From: Thalassoglobus polymorphus | GTDB lineage: Bacteria; Planctomycetota; Planctomycetia; Planctomycetales; Planctomycetaceae | Direction: 5' to 3' | Assembly (NCBI RefSeq): GCF_007744255.1 | Contig: NZ_CP036267.1 | Coordinates: 682,001-746,000 of the forward strand | Length of the DNA: 64,000 nt | In this document: piece by piece, positions 26,471 to 35,724 of the stretch | How the letters are laid out: every line of letters starts with the position of its first letter | Position numbering within the stretch: position 1 is the stretch's first letter | The notes under the pieces: generated by a model | What the model was told of the DNA's origin: nothing | The model's input: only the letters and a program-made list of their open reading frames with translations | Databases searched by the model: none | Translations under genes and position numbers: made by a program

Positions 26471-29011
26471 TCAACCTTGTGTGATGTCTGGGCTGGATGC
26501 CATTGCTTCGAGTGCTTTGTCAGTACTCTCGGGGTCGACTTGCCGACAGGTTTCGGTCAGTTGATCGCTGATCTCGTTCATCTCTGCGGACCACTCTTTA
26601 TGTTCAGCTCCAACAGGGCAGAACTGGCTAAACTCTTGGCACAAGAGAATCATGCGTAGTAAATGTCGAAAGATGACGCCTTCCTGTTTGGTGAGATCTT
26701 TCGTGGTGACGTACTTTTGAAAGTCGCCGCCGAAGTGCAGCAGTTGGCCAACAACCCAAGCGGATCGCGTCCTCAAATCGTTAACGTGAGGATAGTCTGA
26801 ATCAAACAGCCTCCGCATTTTGTCTCCGAGTGGGACCGACCAGACGCGGATTTCTCGACCAAAGTTGTCAAGTTCCGGTTCCACGGAATCGGGGTCAAGT
26901 TCTGCTTGAGAAATCAGACCACGGCTCATCAATTCGGGATCAATCCGGTGCAGCGCCAGCGGTCCCGGCGGGAGCTCTTCCGGACCAGGAACGCGGACGT
27001 CTCGAATCATTGATCCGGGAATTTCTAAGACGCTTTCCAAAAGTTGAATCCGTTCGGCTTTGTCTGCAATGCCCAGATGATCCAGTAGATAGGTTCCATA
27101 GATTGGATGGCAACCACGAAAGCTGAGTAGCTGAGACATTCTCTCGGTCGGAGTTGCCCGGTGCGGAATGTATTCTTCTTTCTGGTCGACGAGAGAAGGG
27201 TGGATGATTTTCTTAACGGTGCTGGGCTTTTCTTTGTCGTCTGAGTTTTCCACCAGTGCTTCTTGAAGAAGAGCTCCAAAGGTTCCCATCAACGCAGGGG
27301 CTTCTTCGTCTTTCGAGTCCTCTTCAGCTTGTCCACTTTCGGATTCATCGGAAGGTGCAGGCTCCAAGCCCGCTCCGAATTCTTCCTCTTCCTCGACTGG
27401 TTCCACTTCTGCGGGAGGAGCAGAAAGGTCTTTGGGGATTGGCCAGTCCCGAAAGACTTTTACGGCATTCTCCGGAGGTGGCGGTTCAAGCTCGATGAAG
27501 TCACCGGAGTAGAGAGTCAATAACTGCTTGGTGAGTCGCTCATTGACTTTCTCTTTATCTTTGACTGAGAGAAGTCGCTTGTTGGCGAATTTTCGCAATC
27601 GATCCGCGTCGGGAGAGACCTTCAATAAGTATGCCAGCAAACGCCATGGCAAGTCTCCGCGACTGGAAAGGTTTCGTGGCGGCGCATCGATTACTTTCTG
27701 GAACTGTTCTTCGTTCCAGTATTGCTCGTTAGCCCGGCGCGATGGCATCTTCTTCTTGAGTTTTTTCTTCATCCGAATCAGGTTCGGGTCTTTGGTGTCT
27801 TCTGGAATCTGGTCGTACTGCGCCTTGGCCCGGGCGATTTTTACGTCATCTTCGTGTGACATCGCGAAGACATATCCTTCGGTATCAAACTGCGGACGCC
27901 CAGCACGGCCGAAAATTTGATGAGCCGAACTGGCATCGACCAGTGATTTCTTCCCCGGTGGACCTTTCAGAAGAGTTGTCATCACAACCGATCTGGCAGG
28001 CAAATTGATTCCGGCAGCGAGTGTTTCGGTACAGATGCAAACGGAGAGCAATTTCTCCTGGAACAATGTTTCGACACGACGCCGATACCGCGGCAGCATT
28101 CCCGCGTGGTGAACTCCCACTCCACGCATCAGAAGCTGTTTCAGTTTAGGCCCCGCTCCAATCTTCCAATCCCATTCATCAAGCCGCGCTGCCAGTGCTT
28201 TCTGCTGACCATTTCCCAAAAGGCTTTTTCCTTTAAGTTGCTCGGCAACGGTCCAGCATTCCTGGCGGTTGAAACAGAACACGAGAGCAGGAGTCTTGCG
28301 GGTTTCTTCCGTCCCGTCCTGCATTTGCTCAAGTTGCTCTCCCAGCAATTCATCGCCGACCCAATTGAACTGCAGCGACACCTTTCGCTCACTCTCCTGA
28401 ATCAGCTGAATCTTGCGATCGTGTTCGCGTCGCAGCCACATCAAAAAGTCAACGGAGTTCCCGACTGTCGCAGAGAGTAGCATCAATCGTACATGCTTCG
28501 GTAGCAGTGCAAGCGAAAGTTCCCAAACGACGCCACGTTGCGGGTCGTTGAAGTTATGGAACTCGTCCATCACTACGGAAGAAACGTTGTCGAAGTCAAA
28601 CTCTTCAGCTCCGAGAAGTCGATTCAGTAAGATCTCAGCAACTACCACACGCACCGGAGCGTTTGGATTGACGCGTCGATTTCCGGTGATCAGCCCCACA
28701 TCATCCCGAGAGAATCCCCATCGCTCAGCGGCTTCTTGCAATTCATCAAACTTCTGTTCGGAGAGCGCGATCAATGGAGTGGTATAGTATGCAACTTTGC
28801 CCGTGTGCAGCGCTTCGAACATCGCGGCCTCTGCGATGAGCGTTTTGCCTGTCCCGGTCGGAGCACAGACAAGAATTCCTTCCCCCTCGCCAAACCAGGT
28901 GAGTAACGCATCCTCCTGCACCGGATAAGGCGCATACGGAATCTGATCCAGATACTGAATAACCAGTTCTTCGCGATCAATCTGTGAGTCCATCTCAGAT
29001 TCGGAAGGCAA
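26471..29011 (-). CDS. Ski2-like DEAD/DEAH-box superfamily 2 helicase
   Basis: 846 residues. Helicase motifs run in order: Walker A APTGTGKT (50-57), TTPLIALSEQK, the DEAD-type box DEFH (149-152), LLSATVGN, a helicase-C half with AGINLPARSVVMTT, and motif VI QIFGRAGRPQFD. This is the Ski2/Mtr4-like layout for ATP-driven RNA or DNA unwinding. Residues about 540-590 form a strongly acidic, probably disordered insert (EEEEEF, SDESESGQAEEDSKDEEAP). A helical C-terminal region without a recognised nuclease follows. Cytoplasmic; RNA turnover is a reasonable guess, since the YhaM-type nuclease in this window is unlinked. Confidence 0.88.
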   Translation of the reverse strand: MPSESEMDSQIDREELVIQYLDQIPYAPYPVQEDALLTWFGEGEGILVCAPTGTGKTLIAEAAMFEALHTGKVAYYTTPLIALSEQKFDELQEAAERWGFSRDDVGLITGNRRVNPNAPVRVVVAEILLNRLLGAEEFDFDNVSSVVMDEFHNFNDPQRGVVWELSLALLPKHVRLMLLSATVGNSVDFLMWLRREHDRKIQLIQESERKVSLQFNWVGDELLGEQLEQMQDGTEETRKTPALVFCFNRQECWTVAEQLKGKSLLGNGQQKALAARLDEWDWKIGAGPKLKQLLMRGVGVHHAGMLPRYRRRVETLFQEKLLSVCICTETLAAGINLPARSVVMTTLLKGPPGKKSLVDASSAHQIFGRAGRPQFDTEGYVFAMSHEDDVKIARAKAQYDQIPEDTKDPNLIRMKKKLKKKMPSRRANEQYWNEEQFQKVIDAPPRNLSSRGDLPWRLLAYLLKVSPDADRLRKFANKRLLSVKDKEKVNERLTKQLLTLYSGDFIELEPPPPENAVKVFRDWPIPKDLSAPPAEVEPVEEEEEFGAGLEPAPSDESESGQAEEDSKDEEAPALMGTFGALLQEALVENSDDKEKPSTVKKIIHPSLVDQKEEYIPHRATPTERMSQLLSFRGCHPIYGTYLLDHLGIADKAERIQLLESVLEIPGSMIRDVRVPGPEELPPGPLALHRIDPELMSRGLISQAELDPDSVEPELDNFGREIRVWSVPLGDKMRRLFDSDYPHVNDLRTRSAWVVGQLLHFGGDFQKYVTTKDLTKQEGVIFRHLLRMILLCQEFSQFCPVGAEHKEWSAEMNEISDQLTETCRQVDPESTDKALEAMASSPDITQG

Positions 29012-29052
29012 TCCATCTCTCCTGATAAGTATTCAATTAACTGCAACAGAAT

Positions 29053-29092
29053 AAAAAAACGCCTCGAAACCTGACAGGTCTTCGAGGCGTTT
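29053..29092 (-). terminator. Intrinsic terminator after the 2OG oxygenase
   Basis: A perfect 12-bp stem (AAACGCCTCGAA / TTCGAGGCGTTT) with a 12-base loop that can pair further. It is followed on the minus strand by TTTTATTC. It ends the minus-strand transcript of the oxygenase gene before the helicase promoter. Confidence 0.9.
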
Positions 29093-29230
29093 CGCTGACG
29101 ATGTTTTGGAACTGGTCCGAAAACAGGCTCTGAGCGTGCTTTCTGTGCATGTGAAGGAATCGTTCGCCCAGAAAAGAGACTGGACTCAACGAGGCTAAAC
29201 GCCCACACAAATTCGAAAACGGCTTGAGGA

Positions 29231-29890
29231 TCATTTGCCCAGCGAACTGGTCATCCATTTTAAGAAACGAGACATTTTTCCCCGTTTCGTTTTACGTAGC
29301 TTTTCCTCTTCGCTTGTGAGCCAGGCAACTTGAATCACACGGCGTTCACCCTCGTACGGGAGGTGTCCGTGGAAGGAGTTGTCAGCACGACGAAATGCAG
29401 CCAGCGAGCCATAAACGGGGCGAATCTCCGGAGCGACCATATCTTCGAAGCTATCGATCCGCCGCAGGAATCGGAGGCAACCTTCACTGTTTTGCATCCA
29501 ACCCGGATTCAGGTAGAGCAGGCAAGTTACGATCTTCGAATTGCTGTCGGTATGGATGTTTCCATGTTTCTTGTTGAGCGACCGGCAAATGGAAACCATC
29601 GTTGGGTAATCACCCAGGTTCGGAACACCGAGATGCTTTCCAAGACTGTTCGCAAACTCGCGAGATGTCATCTCGCTGACAATTGTATTGATGGTCGGTC
29701 CGCAGTCTTTCTCTTCGTGCGGTAAATAACCAGCTCCCGTGTATTGGGGGAAGTCCCGGTCAATCTCTTCAGCGAGATTCGCTGGCAGCTGATTCGATGC
29801 AATCAAAATTGGAAACGGCTCTTTGAGGACCACTGTCTCTGGCCCATTGAGAGTTTCCTCCGAAAGTATCGAAGTCGTTTGATCCAACAT
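29231..29890 (-). CDS. 2-oxoglutarate/Fe(II) oxygenase (prolyl-4-hydroxylase-like)
   Basis: 219 residues from the ATG at 29890, favoured by GAAGGA six bases upstream; in-frame ATGs at 29908 and 29992 are alternatives. The double-stranded beta-helix signature is visible: the HTD iron-binding pair in HGNIHTDSNSKIVTCLLYLN, the distal His in SFHGHLPYEGERR, and the Arg that binds 2-oxoglutarate in the same block. Such enzymes hydroxylate peptides, lipids or sugars. Divergent from the YrbL-like kinase, at the head of the putative surface-glycan cluster, which suggests a carbohydrate or envelope substrate (inferred). Confidence 0.82.
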   Translation of the reverse strand: MLDQTTSILSEETLNGPETVVLKEPFPILIASNQLPANLAEEIDRDFPQYTGAGYLPHEEKDCGPTINTIVSEMTSREFANSLGKHLGVPNLGDYPTMVSICRSLNKKHGNIHTDSNSKIVTCLLYLNPGWMQNSEGCLRFLRRIDSFEDMVAPEIRPVYGSLAAFRRADNSFHGHLPYEGERRVIQVAWLTSEEEKLRKTKRGKMSRFLKWMTSSLGK

Positions 29891-30169
29891 GGACGATCCT
29901 TCGCTCATAAGATCTTTATAGTGAGATGCCAACAGATATTTGAAGTTGGCGATGTTGATGACAAAAAGTCCTTTCAGGAAAGCATCTTGCAAACATTCTC
30001 CGGTGTCAAGATGTCTCTCGGTGAGGGACAGACTGATCTTGCAGCGATGGCGACCGAGTCCGTAATCTGTCCACGATTCTGGTTGAACATCGTACTGCCA
30101 GATTTCCAGATCTGCTGGTCGATTGTATGCGACGCTGATTCAAGGACGATCCCCAAAGGACGCCGAAAC

Positions 30170-30916
30170 ATGACAAGTGGAGAACTGAAAATTCATCAAG
30201 GACAGCCAATCCTTCTGAAAGAGAAAACACCATTCGGCGTGGGAGGCCGTCGGCTGTGCTTTACGCATCCCGACGATCCAGGCAAGTGCGTGAAAGTCTT
30301 GAGGCAAGACGAGGACAAAACAATTCGCGGGAAGAAAACCGGATTTGTCCCTGCACGTTTCCGCAGAACCTACGACAACAACGCCCATGAGCGACAGATT
30401 CTCACGAAGATATTCAAGCGGATTGGTCCGGAAATGCAGCAGCATTTACCGCTCTATCACGGGATGGTTGAGACTGATCTCGGCCCGGGAATGGTTCTTG
30501 ACCTCGTGCGGGATGCGGATGGGAGAATCTCTCGAAGTTTGCGGGAACTGATTTCAACAGGCTACGAACTGGATCAGTTTCGACCTGCGTTTGATCAATT
30601 CAGCGAATTTATGCTGAAGCATGTTGTGCTCACAAGATCCTTTCTCGATCACAATCTTGCGATGCAACATAAAGCTGATGGTTCATGGCAAATGTACATG
30701 ATCGACGGGTTCGGTGACCCAGCCTGGCTCCCTGTTGCCAACTGGTTTCGTTCTCTTGGGGAGAAGAAGGTTCAACGTCGAATCGCTTCAGCCTGGACAA
30801 GGTTCGAACAGTTTCGCGACTCCGGCGGAGTGACTCAGGAGTTGATAGAAAACAGTACTTGGGGACAGGGTTTCCTCAACCATCGCGGCGAAACCCCGAC
30901 GGCGAAAGCAGGATAA
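30170..30916 (+). CDS. YrbL-family kinase-like protein
   Basis: 248 residues from the ATG at 30170 with AAGGA upstream. The start GRRLCFTHPDDPGKCVKVLRQ and the middle NNAHERQIL match the PhoP-regulated YrbL family, which has a protein-kinase-like fold. The catalytic-loop-like motif is FLDHNLAMQ and the metal-loop-like motif is MIDGFGD, so ATP-dependent phosphate transfer is possible. In E. coli YrbL is induced by PhoPQ and BasRS, the envelope-stress and LPS-modification systems. This fits its place beside LPS-type modification genes, but the substrate is unknown. A longer upstream reading frame to 29744 overlaps the oxygenase gene and was discarded. Confidence 0.8.
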   Translation: MTSGELKIHQGQPILLKEKTPFGVGGRRLCFTHPDDPGKCVKVLRQDEDKTIRGKKTGFVPARFRRTYDNNAHERQILTKIFKRIGPEMQQHLPLYHGMVETDLGPGMVLDLVRDADGRISRSLRELISTGYELDQFRPAFDQFSEFMLKHVVLTRSFLDHNLAMQHKADGSWQMYMIDGFGDPAWLPVANWFRSLGEKKVQRRIASAWTRFEQFRDSGGVTQELIENSTWGQGFLNHRGETPTAKAG

Positions 30917-30986
30917 GCATCGTTTACGGGTTGCAGCAGATACAAACTTTGCACTCAGAAATGAAGGTTCAACAGGTTTCGACCTC

Positions 30987-31017
30987 GTAGCATAATTCAC
31001 TTAGTGAATCATGCTAC
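30987..31017 (+). terminator. Terminator-like hairpin between convergent genes
   Basis: GTAGCATAATTCAC / GTGAATCATGCTAC form a 14-bp stem with one mismatch and a 3-base loop, followed by TTTCTTGGTTTTT. It ends the YrbL-like transcript and overlaps the last codons of the convergent sulfotransferase. Confidence 0.75.
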
Positions 31018-31854
31018 TTTCTTGGTTTTTACGGACTTGTCTGCAAGGTATTCTTCTGCCCAGGAATCATCAGGTTCGTACCCGAGTTGGATCAGTCGAC
31101 TTGTCAGTGCAAGATCCTCTTCTCTCAATAATTCGCAAATTCGCTCAGTGTAACACTCTTTTCTCCAGCGTTGGCTGTTTTTTGTATCAAGCTTGCGAAC
31201 TCCGTTGAGGGCTCCCACGTCAAACCCTTTCGGGACATGTTTGTGGAACTCCTCAAAGGGGTGGATCACATTCCAGCCGATGAAATCTGAAAGCTGTTGC
31301 TGGGTCTTCGCTGGGTTCGAAACGAATTCTTCATACTTCACGACAACGGTGTCTGATCCCTCGATTGCGAGTTTCCAATACTCGTGGATAGTCTTCCATC
31401 TAATGGTCGAGACGTAGTATTCGTTCGGTTTGTTGATATGGTAAGAAGTTAATATGTCACGAGGGTCACGGATGAAAAGAATAAACTTTAAATTAACACT
31501 GCGTTCTGAATAATACTCTCGTATTTCATCAATCAGAAAGATATCACGAGGCCGTTTCGTGAGTAGAAACTTTGATGCACGTGAACCAAACCGTGCGATT
31601 TCCAATGCTCGGCGTTCTTTTCCATATGCTTTGAGATCACCGATGCATGCCTCCACCATGAGTTGGGCAAGCGTGGTTCCACTGCGGGGGAAACCAGTCA
31701 TGACAACGTGGGTTTCCAGTCTTTTTTCCCCGAACAGCCCCTGATCGACGAGCCACATCCATGGCATCATTACGGGTTGGATCAGGCTTTTGGGAAATTG
31801 AAAAACTGGCTGCAGGCTGGCTTCTGCCTCTGCCGGGATAGGTGGCCGATTCAT
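31009..31854 (-). CDS. Sulfotransferase family protein
   Basis: 281 residues from ATG at 31854, with AAGGAG nine bases upstream. The PAPS 5'-phosphosulfate loop is MTGFPRSGTTLAQLM (about 51-65) and the 3'-phosphate-binding motif is FILFIRDPRDILTSYHI. It should transfer a sulfate group from PAPS to a hydroxyl, typically of a glycan or lipid, in the cytoplasm. The neighbouring methyltransferase, kinases and oxygenase suggest a sulfated surface polysaccharide. No PAPS-synthesis genes lie in the window. Confidence 0.88.
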   Translation of the reverse strand: MNRPPIPAEAEASLQPVFQFPKSLIQPVMMPWMWLVDQGLFGEKRLETHVVMTGFPRSGTTLAQLMVEACIGDLKAYGKERRALEIARFGSRASKFLLTKRPRDIFLIDEIREYYSERSVNLKFILFIRDPRDILTSYHINKPNEYYVSTIRWKTIHEYWKLAIEGSDTVVVKYEEFVSNPAKTQQQLSDFIGWNVIHPFEEFHKHVPKGFDVGALNGVRKLDTKNSQRWRKECYTERICELLREEDLALTSRLIQLGYEPDDSWAEEYLADKSVKTKKVA

Positions 31855-32406
31855 TGAATTTGTGCTCCTTCCAAATTCAGTGGGTAGAGTTCGAGCCTCT
31901 TGCTCGATAGTAAAGCGTTAATCGCTAAAGACTTATACTCTTCGTAAAGTATCGTTCGCAGACTGAGACTCCTCGCAGAGTCTCGTCCGAGAAGGTTGAT
32001 GCGTTCTTGGAAGATTGGAGGCAGGTAGGATGGCCTGCTCGTTATCTTTGAATCTACTTTAAACTTTAAAATAAACAAGTCATGTCTTTGCCGTTAAATT
32101 TATGTGAACGGTAAACACACTCTTTGAATTCAATGAGAATTGGAAAAGCCCGGCCGGATGCTCGAGCTGGCTGTTTGAGTAGTGGACTGTTTGAGAGATT
32201 CTTGTCGGTGACAGTCTCAGTCGTTGCAGAGGGATGTACGTGATTCAGTCAATCTGAATACGGCATCAATCACGTAAGATTCTCCAAAATTGATCTATCA
32301 GCAAGGTCGGCAAGTCAGGTAGGATTCAAAAGAAAACGGCTCAGCGGAACTGCTGTGACAATGATTTTTAGAATTCAATCACCATCAAGGATGAGGGTGC
32401 GACGCT
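31855..32406. promoter_or_regulatory. Divergent intergenic region, sulfotransferase / methyltransferase
   Basis: 552 bp between divergent starts, long for this window. No ORF has protein character, and I identified no repeat copy or terminator. It must contain two promoters; possible -10-like AT-rich tracts occur near 32085-32105 but are not distinctive. Confidence 0.35.
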
Positions 32407-33168
32407 ATGAGACAACTCTGGGCAGAGCGCATTAAGCAGGCAGTCAGACCGGGACTCTACCGCACAATTTACCCGGGGAGAGAGCATTTTACCTGTCCGA
32501 TCTGCAACTACCGAGGCCCCTTCAAAGACAAAATTGTCAGCAAGTCGCCCGCAGTGACTCGGGTTGACTCAAAATGCCTTGGTTGTTCGTCCGTTGAAAG
32601 ACATCGGATGATGCATCTGGTCTTTGATGAAGTTTACGGAAACTGGTCAGCCGATCAAAAGTCGATCCTGCATATCGCTCCTGAAGACTGCCTGAAACCG
32701 CAACTCCAATCATTTTTTGGGACATATCATACCGCTGATCTTCTCCAGACAACTGTCGATTTCAACGAAGATGTTCAGGATATGAGCTTTCCTGATGGAA
32801 CATACGATTCCGTCCTCATTTCCCGTGTGCTGACGATTCCTCCTGACCTGGAAGCTTGCATTCGGGAGATTCGTCGTGTGCTGAAACCTGGCGGAATCGC
32901 GATCATCGCTGAGATTTACTTCCATGAAGAGTCGATCGAGTACGGAAAGTTTATCGGTGAGCGTTCACGCGAAATCGGTGTGGATCTGATTACGATGATG
33001 GAACGCCACTTCTCACGCGTCGAAAAATACACTTCTGATCGCTACGAAGAGGAGTATCAGCTGATCAACCGAATGGTCGTCGACGGTGAGCCGCATGATG
33101 ACTACCCGGAACTTGTGCGAGTCCCCGGGGTCGGGTTAATGGACTTGGTTGCAGTTTGTCACGTCTAA
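32407..33168 (+). CDS. SAM-dependent methyltransferase with zinc-ribbon-like N-terminus
   Basis: 253 residues from ATG at 32407 with GAGGG upstream. An N-terminal CPICNYRG and CLGCSSVERHR pair (residues about 24-60) may bind zinc. The class I methyltransferase core follows: ILHIAPEDCLKPQL (motif I region), a DMSFPDGTYDSVLISRVL acidic block and the post-motif helix CIREIRRVLKPGGIAIIAE. It resembles Methyltransf_11 proteins in polysaccharide clusters that methylate sugars. A sugar substrate is inferred from context. Confidence 0.82.
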   Translation: MRQLWAERIKQAVRPGLYRTIYPGREHFTCPICNYRGPFKDKIVSKSPAVTRVDSKCLGCSSVERHRMMHLVFDEVYGNWSADQKSILHIAPEDCLKPQLQSFFGTYHTADLLQTTVDFNEDVQDMSFPDGTYDSVLISRVLTIPPDLEACIREIRRVLKPGGIAIIAEIYFHEESIEYGKFIGERSREIGVDLITMMERHFSRVEKYTSDRYEEEYQLINRMVVDGEPHDDYPELVRVPGVGLMDLVAVCHV

Positions 33169-33415
33169 AGCAAATCCAAGATTGGACTTTCGTACTACCT
33201 CGTCGCAGGCAGTCTGTGAAGTCAAAAGTGTGAGCTTCTTGAGCACGACAAGCATTGAAAATGCAGTAGAACATTTCGCTCGACCAATACCGTGTTGAAC
33301 TCGTTTTACCAGTAAAATTGCTGTCCGCAGCGAGGCAACGTTCGAACGTGTGTTCGGGGAAATCTCGATGCGGCCAAATGATATTTTTAATTCAGTTTCA
33401 AGATCCTGTTGAATT

Positions 33416-34222
33416 ATGTCATTTTCCATTCGATGGTTGAAACGCCGCTACCAACACGCGTTAATTTCACCCAAGCGACGTGAACTCGAACAACGACTCT
33501 CGAACGATTGGGAGAAGCCAATTCGTCTCGTGCCTGCTTCGACTTCGGAAAGCTACGACGAAATTTTCTACGCCATTCATAATGATGCGCGCGTCGCGGT
33601 TGTTCGTGTGAACAGCCCGCATCGGGGACCAAAAGATCCGGTGAAACCTGAAGATCCGATTTACCCACTCGATTCAGCGGGACGGCTGGAACGGGAGTGG
33701 ACAGCTTATTCAAAACTCTCCGCAGTTGACCTGTCTCCTCAACCGCTCTGGCGATCTGATGACGCGATAGCTTGTTCGTGGTTCGACTGGGAGCGAGTTT
33801 CCCGATATCTAGTCCAGCATCGGTCTCGCTTTTGGGACGTCTTCGAGAAACTTTTGCCAGCGATTCGGCTCATGCACGAACAAGGTGTGACTCACCTCGA
33901 CATGAACTTGGGAAACTTTCTCATCAGTCGCGATGGAAAAAAGATCGTCATCATCGATTTTGAATTTGACCCTAACGACTGGCTGACCTACGAGCAGCAA
34001 CTCGGATTTGATTACTTGCGTGTCATCCTCGATTGCACCAAACGCCGCCGCGGGGGGCAGTATCTGCTCTCCGATCTGGATCGCATGGTCGCTACGATCG
34101 AGAAAAACGTCGAGCCCGCAGCTCGCGAAGCCGACCTCAGCTTCGCACCCAGGCAACTGCATAGGCTGAAGAAATACCCCGAATTACAGGCCCGCTTGAG
34201 CAAACTGTTCCACGGAATCTAA
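33416..34222 (+). CDS. Kdo/WaaP-like lipopolysaccharide kinase
   Basis: 268 residues from ATG at 33416; the ribosome site is weak. The kinase-like core is visible: a catalytic loop THLDMNLGNFLIS (D and N in the HxDxxxxN layout) and the metal-binding IIDFEFDP. An Arg-rich N-terminus and AVVRVNSPHRGPKDPV precede it. The family phosphorylates Kdo or heptose in lipopolysaccharide cores, on the cytoplasmic face. It is 247 bp after the methyltransferase on the same strand and convergent with the NTase/kinase-like fusion gene. Confidence 0.8.
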   Translation: MSFSIRWLKRRYQHALISPKRRELEQRLSNDWEKPIRLVPASTSESYDEIFYAIHNDARVAVVRVNSPHRGPKDPVKPEDPIYPLDSAGRLEREWTAYSKLSAVDLSPQPLWRSDDAIACSWFDWERVSRYLVQHRSRFWDVFEKLLPAIRLMHEQGVTHLDMNLGNFLISRDGKKIVIIDFEFDPNDWLTYEQQLGFDYLRVILDCTKRRRGGQYLLSDLDRMVATIEKNVEPAAREADLSFAPRQLHRLKKYPELQARLSKLFHGI

Positions 34223-34225
34223 GCC

Positions 34226-34342
34226 ACTGGCTATTTCAGAGGTTTTCGGACTGGTTTTAATTAGAACCGATCCTGAAACTTGAATCTGCTCTCTCAAACA
34301 CTGAGAAAGGTGATCATTCCAATAGTTTCCGGACTGGTCCTG
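34226..34342 (+). repeat. Dispersed repeat, core plus duplicated core end
   Basis: A short core end (CAGAGGTTTTCGGACTGG) is followed by a whole core (TTAGAACCGATCCTGAAAC ... TTCCGGACTGGTCCT). It lies 3 bp after the stop of the Kdo-kinase-like gene and next to the convergent gene's stop. Confidence 0.8.
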
Positions 34343-34350
34343 GAAATACT

Positions 34351-35724
34351 CTACGCGGCGTTTCGGTTATTATGTTGGGCAACATGCTCAGGCATGTCGT
34401 TCGACACGGTGCAAACTCCGCTTTTCGAGAGTATCCGCTGCATTGCAATTCTGGAAGCGTCGAGCTCTCCATCATTGTTGAAAAGAACAGCGTCCGTCGG
34501 GCAGCGTAGGGCAAACTCCTGAAACATGTCCTCGTCATATCTGAAGTGACCCTGTTTGGTCACTTCCTGTTTTCGTTTCATGACCGTCTCATGACTGGCG
34601 ATGCAATGAACATTCGGAATTCGCACGCCAAAGAGATTGCGAAGCCAATGGAACTTTGAAAAACGCGGCGCATCCGTTTTTCGATCGACGTACAGGAAGT
34701 CGATCAGTGACCGGTCAATCAGAGTTGAGCTGTTTTTTGACGAGAACAGCAACATCAGTCGCAGTCCGAGGCATGCCCGCAAGTAAACAAATGGAGCGAG
34801 GATCTCATCGAATCTTTCGCGGTCTTGAAAGAGCAGTGGGCGAATGAAGATGACTGCCAATTTGTAGCTGAGCGATTTTCGATAGAAATGTTTGCCGGTT
34901 TTGATGCGGCCGATCTTTGTGTCATGCTTTTTGAGTTCATGTGCCAGAGTCGTTTTACCGGCTCCGTCGCATCCAATCATTGTCACCATTGACGAGTGTC
35001 GCGGAGTTCCAATTCCCGCTGTCTGGAGTTTGGCGATAATTGTCGATGTCTGTTGCTGGTTCCGTTTCAGATGACTCGTATTCAGGTTCCTTTTCAGATA
35101 CTGAAGACTAATTTGCTCGGCGGTCGGGGAGACTGTTTCGTTTAACAGGATCGAAGAGACCACATCGCGTAGCTCGACGTTTCGGCTCTCAAGAAAGCGT
35201 TGGAAATAGGTGGTCAGTCGGTGTTGAACGGTCGGGGTGTTAAGATTCTTCTTCTTGCAGATCAAGTGTTGAACGTAAACAGAGGCTTCGATATCAAGCG
35301 GCAGCCTTTGTATCGATTCGTTCGCGTCAATCACCGCAGATTGACAAGCTTCGTAAGTGAGAGAACTTCGTCCGCGATCCAACTGAGGCAAAGTCATCCA
35401 GAGGTCAAACAACGCGGACTGGCGGCCATCCAGTGAGAAGAGAGTGAACTCAATTTTATTTTCTTTGCGGCTGCGAATACGGATATGACAGCGGCCCGCT
35501 CTCACCCATTCGAAACAGGTCTTTAACAGCACATTGACCGATTCTCGTGTCCCGAGCAGGTCGACATCGTCATCTGTGAGATTCTCGGCAGCGAATGTTT
35601 CACCTCTCAGCTGGATGAACTTCCAGGGGCCTGTTTTTATCTCCGCTAGGCATTCTGCGAAGGCCCGACCAATCTCTGCGGGGCGATTCGGAGGCTTGAG
35701 CTGCTTGATGAATTGACTCATCAT
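34351..35724 (-). CDS. Nucleotidyltransferase-like plus thymidylate-kinase-like fusion
   Basis: 457 residues from ATG at 35724, with an AAGGATGGA site just upstream. The N-terminal part (about 25-120) has a nucleotidyltransferase-like pattern: IQLRGETF, then LTDDDVDLLGTRESV and IEFTLFSLDGR with FDLWMTLP. After a helical linker, residues about 245-440 form a P-loop kinase related to thymidylate kinase: MVTMIGCDGAGKTTLAHEL (Walker A), LIDRSLIDFLY and RKQEVTKQGHF. Similar two-domain proteins occur in bacterial surface-polysaccharide clusters, suggesting sugar-phosphate or nucleotide-sugar activation rather than dTMP synthesis. The function is inferred. The last 14 residues are Asn/His-rich. Confidence 0.75.
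   Translation of the reverse strand: MMSQFIKQLKPPNRPAEIGRAFAECLAEIKTGPWKFIQLRGETFAAENLTDDDVDLLGTRESVNVLLKTCFEWVRAGRCHIRIRSRKENKIEFTLFSLDGRQSALFDLWMTLPQLDRGRSSLTYEACQSAVIDANESIQRLPLDIEASVYVQHLICKKKNLNTPTVQHRLTTYFQRFLESRNVELRDVVSSILLNETVSPTAEQISLQYLKRNLNTSHLKRNQQQTSTIIAKLQTAGIGTPRHSSMVTMIGCDGAGKTTLAHELKKHDTKIGRIKTGKHFYRKSLSYKLAVIFIRPLLFQDRERFDEILAPFVYLRACLGLRLMLLFSSKNSSTLIDRSLIDFLYVDRKTDAPRFSKFHWLRNLFGVRIPNVHCIASHETVMKRKQEVTKQGHFRYDEDMFQEFALRCPTDAVLFNNDGELDASRIAMQRILSKSGVCTVSNDMPEHVAQHNNRNAA

Noticed and set aside
28106-28480. Plus-strand ORF of 124 codons over the helicase gene
   Set aside because: It runs opposite to conserved helicase motifs; it is a shadow frame.
29744-30169. 142-residue N-terminal extension of the YrbL-like protein
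   Set aside because: It overlaps the start of the oxygenase gene on the other strand and its translation lacks domain character.
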